64,000 nucleotides of DNA. Source: Pseudomonadota bacterium. Lineage in GTDB: Bacteria; Pseudomonadota; Gammaproteobacteria; Burkholderiales; Rhodocyclaceae. The DNA lies in contig JAFEDJ010000069.1 in NCBI GenBank assembly GCA_018241685.1, forward strand, positions 186,001-250,000, written 5' to 3'. The translations under genes and the position numbers were made by a program. Below are positions 1-8,423 of the stretch, piece after piece (positions within the stretch are counted from its first letter, which is position 1; each line of letters begins with the position of its first letter). A model generated the notes under the pieces. That model saw nothing but the letters and a program-made list of their open reading frames with translations. It was not told the origin of the DNA and made no database searches.

Positions 1-446
1 CTCAGCTCGCCGATGCGGATCGCACAATCGACGCCTTCGTTCACCAGGTCCACCAGGCGGTCGCTTAGATCGAGGCTGCAGGTCACCTCCGGATTGGCGG
101 CGAGGAAATCCCTTACCAGCGGCGCCACGTGGCGTCGGCCGAAGCCCGCCGGCGCCGACACCTTGATGTGCCCGCTGGCCTTCACACCGCCCAGGCTCAC
201 CGACGCCTCCGCATTGGCGAGGTCGTTGAGGATGCGCTGGCAATCCTCCAGGAAGGCACTCCCCTCGAAGGTAAGGCTCAGCTTGCGGGTGGTGCGTACC
301 AACAGCTTCACCCCCAGACGCTCCTCCAGCGCATCGATGCGCCGCCCCATCATCGCCGGCGTCACGCCCTCGGCGCGGGCCGCCGCCGACAGGCTGCCGC
401 GGGTCGCCACGCTGACGAAGGTCTCGATTTCCTTGAAGCTGCTCAT
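1..446 (-). CDS. LysR-family transcriptional regulator (partial, C-terminus beyond window)
   Basis: The minus strand is open from an ATG at 444-446 to the left edge, giving 148 residues of a DNA-binding regulator. Residues about 17-45 form the typical LysR winged helix-turn-helix (SLSAAARAEGVTPAMMGRRI), followed by RLGVKLLVRTTRKLSLT and the start of the effector domain. The gene is divergent from the haloacid dehalogenase gene, with an AT-rich intergenic region carrying a palindrome, the usual arrangement for a LysR protein controlling its divergent neighbour. The effector is unknown. The C-terminal half is not visible. Confidence 0.9.
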   Translation of the reverse strand, partial: MSSFKEIETFVSVATRGSLSAAARAEGVTPAMMGRRIDALEERLGVKLLVRTTRKLSLTFEGSAFLEDCQRILNDLANAEASVSLGGVKASGHIKVSAPAGFGRRHVAPLVRDFLAANPEVTCSLDLSDRLVDLVNEGVDCAIRIGEL

Positions 447-462
447 TTAATACTAAAAGTAA

Positions 463-478
463 AAAATCATTTGATTTT
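463..478. promoter_or_regulatory. AT-rich palindrome in LysR/dehalogenase intergenic region
   Basis: AAAATCA-TT-TGATTTT is a perfect inverted repeat with 7-bp arms. It lies 17 bp upstream of the LysR start codon in a markedly AT-rich stretch (447-515) that contrasts with the GC-rich surroundings. It may be the operator of the divergent LysR regulator. This is inference from position and symmetry only. Confidence 0.35.
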
Positions 479-633
479 ATTATGGCTTCTTTTTTGTTTA
501 GTCATTAAATAAACTTCGCTCCAACGTGGTGGAGGAGACGCTGACCGAGCGGTGCCACCGGGCAGAAGCCCGGCAGAAGCGCCCCACAGCACCACCAACA
601 ACCAAACGCATTACCGACGAGGACCTCAAGAGC

Positions 634-1326
634 ATGGCGCACGCGCCCCGAATCCAGGCTGTTGCATTCGATGCCTTCGGCACGCTCTTCGACGTTTACT
701 CGGTGGGCCTGCTGGCCGAACAGCTCTACCCCGGCAAGGGTGCCGCCCTCGCCGAACTGTGGCGCATAAAGCAGATCGAATACAGCTTCATCCGCACCCT
801 GTCCGGCCGCTACAAGCCCTTCTGGGACATCACCCAGGACGGCCTGCAGTACGCCGCCGCCAAGCTGGGGCTGGAGCTCGATGCCCAGCGCCGCACCCAG
901 CTGATGAACCAGTACGCTTGCCTGTCACCCTTCCCCGAGAATCTGGGCGCACTGCGCACCCTGAAGGAAGCCGGCGTGCCCACCGCCATCCTGTCCAACG
1001 GCACGCCGGAGATGCTGCAGGTCGCCGTCAAGAGCGCCGGCATGCACGGCCTCTTCGACCACGTGCTGTCGGTGGATAAGGTGCGCAAGTACAAGACCGC
1101 CGCCGACGCTTACGCATTGGCCCCGCAGGCCTTCGACTGCCCGGCCGAGCGCATCCTGTTCGTGTCGTCCAACGGCTGGGATGCCGCTGGCGCCACTTGG
1201 TTCGGCTATACCACATTCTGGATCAACCGCAGCGGCCAGCCCCTCGAGCAACTGGATGTCACCCCCACCGTCCAGGGACGCCTGCTGACCGATGTCGTCG
1301 ATTACGTGGCGCGCCACCGCGCCTGA
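634..1326 (+). CDS. (S)-2-haloacid dehalogenase, type II, HAD superfamily
   Basis: Hydrolytic removal of halide from short 2-haloalkanoates to give 2-hydroxy acids, in the cytoplasm. HAD motif I with nucleophilic Asp is near the N-terminus (AVAFDAFGTLFD). Motif II is LSNGTPEM, the conserved Lys region follows, and motif III-like FVSSNGWDAAGA is near the C-terminus. Length is 230 aa, usual for the family (220-235). The frame is open further upstream to 526, but ATG 634 gives the family N-terminus and has GAGGA about ten bases upstream. Substrate is uncertain because related HAD enzymes act on phosphoglycolate-like molecules. It sits before malate synthase, which would fit glycolate/glyoxylate production, but no operon is proven. 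Confidence 0.85.
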   Translation: MAHAPRIQAVAFDAFGTLFDVYSVGLLAEQLYPGKGAALAELWRIKQIEYSFIRTLSGRYKPFWDITQDGLQYAAAKLGLELDAQRRTQLMNQYACLSPFPENLGALRTLKEAGVPTAILSNGTPEMLQVAVKSAGMHGLFDHVLSVDKVRKYKTAADAYALAPQAFDCPAERILFVSSNGWDAAGATWFGYTTFWINRSGQPLEQLDVTPTVQGRLLTDVVDYVARHRA

Positions 1327-1365
1327 ACAACTTCAACCCTTTCAACTTCTCAACCAGGAGTCATC

Positions 1366-2964
1366 ATGAGCCTCACCCTCCCCGCCGGCATGCAGATCAA
1401 TGCCCCGATTCGTCCGGGCTACGAAACCATCCTCACCCCGGAAGCCCTCGAGCTGGTCGCCAAGCTGCACCGCGCCTTCGAAGGCCGCCGCCAGGAACTG
1501 CTGAAGGCCCGCGTCGAGCGCCAGGCCCGCATCGACGCCGGTGAAATGCCCGACTTCCTGCCGGAAACCAAGCACATCCGCGAAGGCGACTGGAAGGTCG
1601 CCCCGGTGCCCGCCGCGCTGCAGTGCCGTCGCGTCGAGATCACCGGCCCGGTCGAGGCCAAGATGATCATCAACGCCTTCAACTCCGGCGCTGACTCCTA
1701 CATGACCGACTTCGAGGACTCCAACTCCCCGAACTGGGACAACCAGCTCCAGGGCCAGGTGAACCTCTACAAGGCCATCCGCCGCGAACTGTCCTTCAAG
1801 AACGAAGCCGGCAAGGAATACAAGCTCAACGACAAGATCGCCACCCTGCAGATCCGTCCGCGCGGCTGGCACCTGGACGAGAAGCACGTCACCGTTGACG
1901 GCCAGCGCGTCGGCGGCGGCATCTTCGACTTCGCCCTGGTCTTCTTCCACAACGCCAAGGAACAGATCGCCCGCGGCGCCGGCCCCTTCTTCTACCTGCC
2001 GAAGATGGAATCCCACCTGGAAGCCCGCCTGTGGAACGACATCTTCGTGATGGCCCAGGACCACTGTGGCGTGCCCCAGGGCACCATCAAGGCCACCGTG
2101 CTGGTCGAAACCATCCTCGCAACCTTCGAGATGGAAGAGATCCTGTACGAACTGCGCAACCACTCCGCTGGCCTCAACGCCGGTCGCTGGGACTACATCT
2201 TCTCCTGCATCAAGAAGTTCAAGAAAAACAAGGACTTCTGCTTGGCCCAGCGCGGCGCCATCACGATGGAAGTGCCCTTCATGCGCTCCTACGCACTGGC
2301 CCTGGTGCAGGCCTGCCACAAGCGCGGCGCGCCGGCCATGGGCGGCATGTCGGCCCTGATCCCGATCAAGGGTGATCCGGAAGCCAACGAAAAGGCCCTC
2401 GCCGGCATCCGCCACGACAAGACCCGCGACGCCAACGACGGCTTCGACGGCGGCTGGGTGGCTCACCCGGGCCTCGTCTCCATCGCCATGGAAGAGTTCG
2501 TCAAGGTGCTGGGCGACAAGCCGAACCAGTTCGAGAAGCAGGTCGAAGGCTCCTTCGGCCCGGCCCAGTGGCTGGACTTCCGTCCCACCACCCCGATCAC
2601 CGAAGCCGGCCTGCGCAACAACATCAACGTCGGCATCCACTACCTCGGCTCCTGGCTGGCCGGCAACGGCTGCGTGCCCATCCACAACCTGATGGAAGAC
2701 GCCGCCACCGCCGAAATCTCCCGCTCCCAGGTGTGGCAGTGGGTGGTCAGCCCGAAGGGCATTCTCGACGACGGCCGCAAGGTCACCGAAGAGCTGGTCC
2801 GCCCGATGATCGCCGAGGAACTGGCCAAGGTGAAGGCCACCGTCACCGCCCAGGGCGAGGACACCGCCACCTACGAGCAGGCCGCCGAGATCTTCGACAA
2901 GATGTCGCTGACCCCGGAATACCCGGAATTCCTGACCCTGCCGCTGTACGAGGCGATGGAATAA
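1366..2964 (+). CDS. aceB: Malate synthase A
   Basis: Condenses glyoxylate and acetyl-CoA to malate, the second step of the glyoxylate shunt, in the cytoplasm. It is 532 aa, the length of the A isoform. The family signature region RNHSAGLNAGRWDYIF lies near residue 270, and MTDFEDSNSPNWDN near residue 105 is also conserved. AGGAG lies 7-8 bases before ATG 1366. It follows the dehalogenase gene by 39 bp and ends before a strong terminator. Isocitrate lyase is not in the window. The gene matches the acetate/fatty-acid lifestyle implied by the beta-oxidation locus further right. Confidence 0.97.
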   Translation: MSLTLPAGMQINAPIRPGYETILTPEALELVAKLHRAFEGRRQELLKARVERQARIDAGEMPDFLPETKHIREGDWKVAPVPAALQCRRVEITGPVEAKMIINAFNSGADSYMTDFEDSNSPNWDNQLQGQVNLYKAIRRELSFKNEAGKEYKLNDKIATLQIRPRGWHLDEKHVTVDGQRVGGGIFDFALVFFHNAKEQIARGAGPFFYLPKMESHLEARLWNDIFVMAQDHCGVPQGTIKATVLVETILATFEMEEILYELRNHSAGLNAGRWDYIFSCIKKFKKNKDFCLAQRGAITMEVPFMRSYALALVQACHKRGAPAMGGMSALIPIKGDPEANEKALAGIRHDKTRDANDGFDGGWVAHPGLVSIAMEEFVKVLGDKPNQFEKQVEGSFGPAQWLDFRPTTPITEAGLRNNINVGIHYLGSWLAGNGCVPIHNLMEDAATAEISRSQVWQWVVSPKGILDDGRKVTEELVRPMIAEELAKVKATVTAQGEDTATYEQAAEIFDKMSLTPEYPEFLTLPLYEAME

Positions 2965-2990
2965 GCGGAGCCTGCGCTTCGTTACAAAAA

Positions 2991-3018
2991 AACGGCACCT
3001 GCGGGTGCCGTTTTTTTT
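2991..3018. terminator. Bidirectional rho-independent terminator
   Basis: AACGGCACC-TGCG-GGTGCCGTT is a perfect 9-bp stem followed by eight T on the plus strand. It is preceded by a run of A, which serves as the U-tract for the opposite direction. It separates convergent aceB and the MocR-type regulator. Confidence 0.92.
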
Positions 3019-3043
3019 CGTATCCCCGTCGGCGGCAGGCCGC

Positions 3044-4534
3044 TCAGCCGCGCCTTGCGGCCCTGTCCAGGTGGTTCTCCACCACCCGCGCCAGCTTGAT
3101 CGCCGCCGGGCGGATCAGCTCGTCCGGCACGGCCGCAAAGCCCAGGTTGAGCCCTGGCTCGCTGCGGCTGCGGTCCATGTAGTAAAGGGACAGGGGGCGC
3201 ACCACCACCCCGTCGGCCAGTGCATCGGCGGCCAGCGCTGCATCGTCCACCGGCGCATCGAACAGATACACCAGTTGCAGCCCGGCATGCCCGCCGGAAA
3301 CCCGCACGCTGTTGCCCAACCGCGCCCCCAACTCGTCGAGCAGGATGTCCCGACGCGTGCGGTAGATGCCGCGCATGCGCTTGATGTGGGCGGTGAAGTG
3401 GCCTGAATCGATGAACTCCGCCAGCGCCGCCTGATCGACCATCCGCCCCTCACGGAACAGCTCCGCGTTGCCGATCGAGAACGCATCGACCAGATCCTCC
3501 GGCACCACCATGTAGGACAGGCGCAGGCCGGGAAACATCACCTTGCTCAGGGTGCCCACGTAGATCACCCGCTGGGTCCGCGACAGGCCGAACAGGGAGG
3601 CCAGCGGCTGGTTGTGGTAGCGCAGCTCGTTGTCGTAGTCGTCCTCGATGATCCACGCGCCACAGCGTTCGGCCTGCTCCAGCACCTCCAGGCGCCGCTC
3701 CAGCGACAACACCACGCCGGTCGGGTACTGGCTCGACGGCGACAGGCACATGATGCGCGGCGGCGCCTCCCAATCCTCGGGAGTCGGCGCGATACCGCCC
3801 GCGTCGAGGGGAATCGCCCGCACGTCGAGCCCCGCCGCGCGCAGCACGTTGCGCGAGCCCCAGTAGCCCGGCTCCTCAATCCAGGCCCGGTCGCCGTGGT
3901 CGGTGAGCATCCGCGCGCACAGGTCCACCGCCTGGTGGGAGCCGTTGAGGATCAGGATCTGGCGCGGCGAGCACTTCATCATCCGGGTCACATGCAGGTA
4001 CTCGGCGAGGGCCACCTTGAGCGGGCCGTAGCCGCCGTGGGCGTACTGCAGCAGGTGCGACTGGGCCGGCTGGAAGTACTTGCTGAGCAGGCGCCGCCAG
4101 ATCGCGAACGGAAAGCTCTCGGTATCCGGCACCCCCGGCATGAAGGCCCCGCGCTGGATGCGGCTGCTGCTGCTCGCCGCCGCAATCTCCCCGCCACGCC
4201 GCGACAGGCCCTCCCGCCGCGTCCCGACCAGCCGCTTCGGCGGCGGATGGCGGCCGACCCGCTGCAATGCCTCCGACACGTAGGAGCCATCGCCGATCAG
4301 GCCCTCGATATAGCCCTCGGCGAACAGCTGCTCGTAAGCCCGAAGCACCGTATTGCGGCCCATGCCCAAATCCCGGGACAGGGAACGGGTGCCCGGAAGG
4401 CGGGTGCCGGGAGGCAGTTGCCCATCGAGAATGGCCTGGCGCAAGGCCAGAAAAGTGCGGATGCGCAGCATCAGGCCTTCCGGCTGGCGGGCCAGGTGCT
4501 GCTGCAGCAATTCGACGATCAGACGGTTATCCAT
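3044..4534 (-). CDS. MocR/GabR-type regulator (GntR helix-turn-helix fused to class I aminotransferase domain)
   Basis: The 496-aa protein has a GntR winged HTH at about residues 15-85 (LRQAILDGQLPPGTRLPGTR, then NTVLRAYEQLFAEGYI). A fold-type I aminotransferase domain follows; the PLP lysine is in GTLSKVMFPGLRLSY, and IIEDDYDNE and LSPSSQYPTG are present. In GabR, GABA reacts with the bound PLP and switches the protein to activate gabT/gabD. This gene is divergent from a polyamine/GABA uptake and catabolic cluster, so it is very probably the local regulator. Specificity for GABA, putrescine or another amine cannot be read from sequence. No good Shine-Dalgarno is seen before ATG 4534. Confidence 0.93.
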   Translation of the reverse strand: MDNRLIVELLQQHLARQPEGLMLRIRTFLALRQAILDGQLPPGTRLPGTRSLSRDLGMGRNTVLRAYEQLFAEGYIEGLIGDGSYVSEALQRVGRHPPPKRLVGTRREGLSRRGGEIAAASSSSRIQRGAFMPGVPDTESFPFAIWRRLLSKYFQPAQSHLLQYAHGGYGPLKVALAEYLHVTRMMKCSPRQILILNGSHQAVDLCARMLTDHGDRAWIEEPGYWGSRNVLRAAGLDVRAIPLDAGGIAPTPEDWEAPPRIMCLSPSSQYPTGVVLSLERRLEVLEQAERCGAWIIEDDYDNELRYHNQPLASLFGLSRTQRVIYVGTLSKVMFPGLRLSYMVVPEDLVDAFSIGNAELFREGRMVDQAALAEFIDSGHFTAHIKRMRGIYRTRRDILLDELGARLGNSVRVSGGHAGLQLVYLFDAPVDDAALAADALADGVVVRPLSLYYMDRSRSEPGLNLGFAAVPDELIRPAAIKLARVVENHLDRAARRG

Positions 4535-4543
4535 GGCAGGGCA

Positions 4544-4692
4544 AAAGTGGCGTCAATCTTGCGTCAATCAGGGGTTTCGGAGCATCGGCCGCGCCGTTCT
4601 GCAGCGCAATACGCGCCTGCCGGCAAACAGGTCCACTGGCCCCGAATGGAAAGGTTCCCGCAAAGTGGTTCCTTCCAGTACGTAAAAAGTGG
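4544..4692. promoter_or_regulatory. Divergent control region with repeated AAAGTGG elements
   Basis: The 265-bp gap between the MocR-type regulator and the transporter holds three AAAGTGG copies at 4544-4550, 4662-4668 and 4686-4692; the last two are 24 bp apart. GCGTCAATC occurs twice (4550-4558 and 4561-4569), and GGTTCC twice (4653-4658 and 4667-4672). MocR proteins commonly bind spaced direct repeats, so these are candidate operator half-sites. A weak -10-like TACTAT lies at 4719-4724. No binding is proven. Confidence 0.4.
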
Positions 4693-4799
4693 CTCTCTAC
4701 AGAACCGATTTCGCACCCTACTATGGCCTTAACGAACTCGCAACAAACGGCGCCGACCGATCCGGCACCGCTGTGAACCGCACCCTGGAGGAATACCCA

Positions 4800-5918
4800 A
4801 TGGCCGCACAATCCGGCAGTACCGGGCAGGAAGCCCACGTCACCTTCACCCGCGTCCAGAAGACCTACGACGGTGAAACCCTCATCGTCCGCGATCTCAA
4901 CCTGGAGATCCGCCGCGGCGAATTCCTCACCCTGCTCGGCCCCTCCGGCTCCGGCAAGACCACCTGCCTGATGATGCTGGCCGGCTTCGAGACGCCCACC
5001 TCCGGTGAGATCCGCGTCGGCGGCACGGTCATCAACAAGGTGCCGCCGCACCGCCGCAACATCGGCATGGTGTTCCAGAACTACGCACTGTTCCCGCACA
5101 TGACCGTGGCCGAGAACCTGCGCTTCCCCCTCAGCGTGCGCAAGCTGCCGGCCGCCGACATCGACGCCAAGGTCAAGCGCGCCCTCGCCATGGTGCGCCT
5201 CGAAGCCTTCGGCAACCGCTACCCGCAGCAGCTCTCCGGCGGCCAGCAGCAGCGCATCGCGCTGGCCCGCGCACTGGTCTTCGAACCCGAACTGGTGCTG
5301 ATGGACGAGCCCCTCGGTGCCCTCGACAAGCAACTGCGCGAGCACATGCAGATCGAGATCAAGCACCTCCACGACAGCCTCGGCATCACCTTCGTCTTCG
5401 TCACCCACGACCAGGGCGAAGCGCTGACCATGTCCGACCGCATCGCCGTCTTCGACCGCGGCGAGATCCAGCAGATCGACAGCGCCGAATGCCTCTACGA
5501 AGAACCGGCCAACGCCTTCGTCGCCGGCTTCATCGGCGAGAGCAACACCTTCCAGGGCACCCTGCTCGAACGTAACGGCGACGCCTGTGCGATCCGCCTG
5601 CCGAGCGGCGCGGTCGTCCAGGCCCGGGCCGCTGACGTGGGCGCCGTGGGCAGCAGCGCAGTGGTCTCGGTGCGCCCCGAGCGCATCGTCCTCAACGGCG
5701 CCTCCGCCGGCTGCGAGAACCGCTTCAGCGCCAAGGTCAAGGAACTCATCTACCAGGGCGACCACGTCCGCGTGCAGCTCGACCTCGGCAACCAGTCCAG
5801 CCTGATGGTCAAGGCGCCGATCTCCCAACTGAGCCACGAGCTGCGCCCCGAACAACCCATCGAGGTCGGCATCCCGGCCACCCACCTGCGCGCCCTGGCC
5901 CCCACGCCGAGCGCCTGA
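4800..5918 (+). CDS. ABC transporter ATP-binding subunit, polyamine/GABA-type (PotA-like)
   Basis: Energises an inner-membrane importer. The 372-aa protein has Walker A GPSGSGKTT, Q-loop VFQNYALFPHM, signature LSGGQQQR, Walker B LVLMDEP, H-loop FVTHD and a C-terminal TOBE-like regulatory region (about 280-370), as in PotA/PotG. ATG 4800 is chosen because GGAGG lies 8 bases upstream; the open frame back to 4689 lacks such a site. It is the first gene of the run extending through the binding protein, permeases, gabD and gabT. Related ATPases serve spermidine, putrescine or Fe(III); the context favours an amine. Confidence 0.93.
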   Translation: MAAQSGSTGQEAHVTFTRVQKTYDGETLIVRDLNLEIRRGEFLTLLGPSGSGKTTCLMMLAGFETPTSGEIRVGGTVINKVPPHRRNIGMVFQNYALFPHMTVAENLRFPLSVRKLPAADIDAKVKRALAMVRLEAFGNRYPQQLSGGQQQRIALARALVFEPELVLMDEPLGALDKQLREHMQIEIKHLHDSLGITFVFVTHDQGEALTMSDRIAVFDRGEIQQIDSAECLYEEPANAFVAGFIGESNTFQGTLLERNGDACAIRLPSGAVVQARAADVGAVGSSAVVSVRPERIVLNGASAGCENRFSAKVKELIYQGDHVRVQLDLGNQSSLMVKAPISQLSHELRPEQPIEVGIPATHLRALAPTPSA

Positions 5919-5981
5919 CGAATCCGCTGCACCCTTCGCTCCTCCCAATCCACGCCATCCCTCACCCGGAGAACCACCACC

Positions 5982-7016
5982 ATGCACGCCCTCAAAACCA
6001 TCGCCCTCGCCGTCTGCGGCATCCTGTCCTGTAGCAGCGCCATGGCCAGCGAACTGACCCTGATCTCCTTCGGCGGCACCAACCAGAAGGCCCAGGACAA
6101 GGCCTTCTACCAGCCCTTCATGAAGAGCAGCGGCAACAAGATCCTGCCCGGCGAATACAACGGCGAGCAGGCCCGCGTGAAGGCCATGGTCGAAGCCCGC
6201 AAGGTCACCTGGGACGTGGTGGAGGTCGAATCCCCCGAGCTGGCCCGCGGCTGCGAGGAAGGCCTGTACGAGAAGCTCGACTACAGCAAGATCGGCGGCA
6301 AGGACGAGTTCATCGGCAAGGCCGTCACCGACTGCGGCATCGGCTTCTTCGTGTGGTCCACGCTGCTCGCCTACAACGCCGACAAGCTGAAGGCCGCCCC
6401 CACCAGCTGGGCCGATTTCTGGGATCTGAAGAAATTCCCCGGCAAGCGCGGCATGCGCAAGGGCGCCAAGTTCACCCTCGAAATCGCCCTGCTCGCCGAC
6501 GGCGTGAAGCCCGACCAGGTCTACAAGCTGCTCGCCACCAAGGAGGGCACCGACCGCGCCTTCAAGAAGCTCGACCAGATCAAGGGCTCCATCCAGTGGT
6601 GGGAAGCCGGCGCCCAGCCGCCGCAGATGCTCGCCGCCGGCGACGTGGTGATGAGCTCCGCCTACAACGGCCGCATCGCCACCGCCCAGAAGGAAGGCAA
6701 GAACCTCAAGATGGTGTGGGGCGGCAACATCTATGACGTGGAGTCCTACGCCATTCCGAAGGGCGCCCCCAACCGCGACCTGGCCTACAAGTATCTGCAG
6801 TTCTCCAGCAAGGCCGAGAACCAGCAGGTCTTCTCCGGCGAAATCCCCTACGGCCCGACCAACCTGAAGGCCGCCAAGGGCATGCCGGCGCAGATCGCCG
6901 CCGAGCTGCCCACCTCGGCCGCCAACATCGCCAGCGCGCTGCCCAGCAACACCCAGTTCTGGGTCGAGCACGGCGAAGAGCTGGAACAGCGCTTCAACAG
7001 CTGGGCCGCCAAGTAA
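5982..7016 (+). CDS. Periplasmic polyamine-type substrate-binding protein
   Basis: The 344-aa solute-binding protein has a cleavable signal peptide (about 1-22, ending SSAMA). The mature protein begins SELTLISFGGTNQKAQ, and a PotD/PotF-like fold is suggested by GEYNGEQARVKAMVEA, MLAAGDVVMSSAYNGR and DVESYAIPKGAPN. It would deliver the amine to the two permeases that follow. GGAG lies 11 bases before the ATG. Spacing from the ATPase gene is 63 bp. Ligand identity (GABA, putrescine, 5-aminovalerate or another cation) is inferred from the downstream gabD-gabT genes. Confidence 0.92.
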   Translation: MHALKTIALAVCGILSCSSAMASELTLISFGGTNQKAQDKAFYQPFMKSSGNKILPGEYNGEQARVKAMVEARKVTWDVVEVESPELARGCEEGLYEKLDYSKIGGKDEFIGKAVTDCGIGFFVWSTLLAYNADKLKAAPTSWADFWDLKKFPGKRGMRKGAKFTLEIALLADGVKPDQVYKLLATKEGTDRAFKKLDQIKGSIQWWEAGAQPPQMLAAGDVVMSSAYNGRIATAQKEGKNLKMVWGGNIYDVESYAIPKGAPNRDLAYKYLQFSSKAENQQVFSGEIPYGPTNLKAAKGMPAQIAAELPTSAANIASALPSNTQFWVEHGEELEQRFNSWAAK

Positions 7017-7028
7017 ACAGACCGCCGA

Positions 7029-8411
7029 ATGACGCCCGCCATGTCCCCGAGCAGCGCCTCCCCCTCCCCTGCCCTGGATCTTGGCCGGGCGTCACCCGAC
7101 CGGGCTCCGGCCCCGACGACCACCATGGATGAAGCCCCCATGACCGCCACCACCCTGACCGCTTCCGACGCTGCAGCCGCGCCCGCCGAACGGACGCTGC
7201 CCCTCAAGACCCGCCTGCAGCGGGCCGAGCGGCGCAAGAAGCTGCTGCACCTGGCGCTGATCGCCCCCCTCGCCGTGTTCCTGCTGCTGACCTTCCTGTG
7301 GCCGATCGGCGCGCTGCTCAAGCGCAGCGTGGACAACCCCGAAGTGATCGGTGGCCTGCCTGCCACCGCCGCCGCGCTGGAACACTGGAACGGCCAGGGC
7401 CTGCCGCCGGCCTCGGCCCTCGCCGTCTTCGTGAAGGAAATGGAAGGCGCCCGCGGCAGCACCGAACTGGCCTCCGCCGCCAAGCGCCTCAACACCGAGA
7501 TGACCGGCTACCGCAGCCTGATCATGAAGACCGCCCGCAGCCTGCCGCTGCCCGACGGCAGCAACCTGCAGGAAGGCCTCGCCGCCATCGACCCGCGCTG
7601 GAGCGAGCCCCGCACCTGGCAGGTGATGGCCAGCGCCGGCCAGCCCTACACCAGCTACTACCTGCTGGCTGCCCTCGACCACGCGGTGGATGCCGACGGC
7701 GCCATCGTCGCCGCCACCGAAGACCAGGCCATCTACCTGGACGTCCTCGGCCGCACCTTCTGGATGAGCCTGGTGGTCACCCTGTGCTGCCTGGTCCTCG
7801 GCTTCCCGCTGGCCTATCTGCTCACCAGCCTGCCCACCCGCAGCAGCAACCTGCTGATGATCCTGGTGCTGCTGCCCTTCTGGACTTCCATCCTGGTCCG
7901 CGTCGCCTCGTGGATCGTGCTGCTGCAGTCCGGCGGCCTGGTCAACCAGGCCCTGCAGGCCCTCGGCCTCATCGACGAGCCCCTGCAGCTGGTGTTCAAC
8001 CGCCTCGGGGTGTACATCGCCATGACCCACATCCTGCTGCCCTTCATGATCCTGCCGCTGTACTCGGTGATGAAAGGCATCTCGCCGATCTACCTGCGCG
8101 CCGCCCAGTCCCTCGGCTGCCCACCCTTCCAGAGCTTCTGGAAGGTGTACTTCCCGCAGACCCTGCCGGGCGTGTTCGCCGGTTCCCTGCTGGTCTTCAT
8201 CCTGTCGATGGGCTACTACATCACCCCCGCCCTGCTCGGCGGCCCGCAGGAGCAGATGGCCAGCTACTTCATCGCCTTCTACACCAACGAGACGATCAAC
8301 TGGGGCATGGCCGCGGCGCTCTCCACCGTGCTGCTCGGCGCCACCCTGCTGCTCTACGTCGTCTATTCCCGCTACGCCGGCCAGGGCCGCAACGCGGCCA
8401 AGGCCCGCTGA
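7029..8411 (+). CDS. ABC transporter permease (PotB-like) with enlarged periplasmic loop
   Basis: Inner-membrane channel subunit. The first membrane segment is near residues 75-95 and the other segments lie after about residue 240. The EAA-like loop is YLRAAQSLGCPPFQSFWKVYFP. PotB proteins are usually about 285 aa. Here the chain is 460 aa because about 140 residues lie between segments 1 and 2, rich in helical hydrophilic sequence. The first 37 residues are Ala/Pro/Ser rich, and the real start could be ATG 7125 or 7140; none of the three has a strong ribosome site. It follows the binding-protein gene by 12 bp. Confidence 0.9.
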   Translation: MTPAMSPSSASPSPALDLGRASPDRAPAPTTTMDEAPMTATTLTASDAAAAPAERTLPLKTRLQRAERRKKLLHLALIAPLAVFLLLTFLWPIGALLKRSVDNPEVIGGLPATAAALEHWNGQGLPPASALAVFVKEMEGARGSTELASAAKRLNTEMTGYRSLIMKTARSLPLPDGSNLQEGLAAIDPRWSEPRTWQVMASAGQPYTSYYLLAALDHAVDADGAIVAATEDQAIYLDVLGRTFWMSLVVTLCCLVLGFPLAYLLTSLPTRSSNLLMILVLLPFWTSILVRVASWIVLLQSGGLVNQALQALGLIDEPLQLVFNRLGVYIAMTHILLPFMILPLYSVMKGISPIYLRAAQSLGCPPFQSFWKVYFPQTLPGVFAGSLLVFILSMGYYITPALLGGPQEQMASYFIAFYTNETINWGMAAALSTVLLGATLLLYVVYSRYAGQGRNAAKAR

Positions 8412-8423
8412 GAGGAAAAACCC

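Noticed and set aside
558..573. CCGGGC-AGAA-GCCCGG hairpin upstream of the dehalogenase start
   Set aside because: A 6-bp GC stem without T-run is common by chance in GC-rich DNA.
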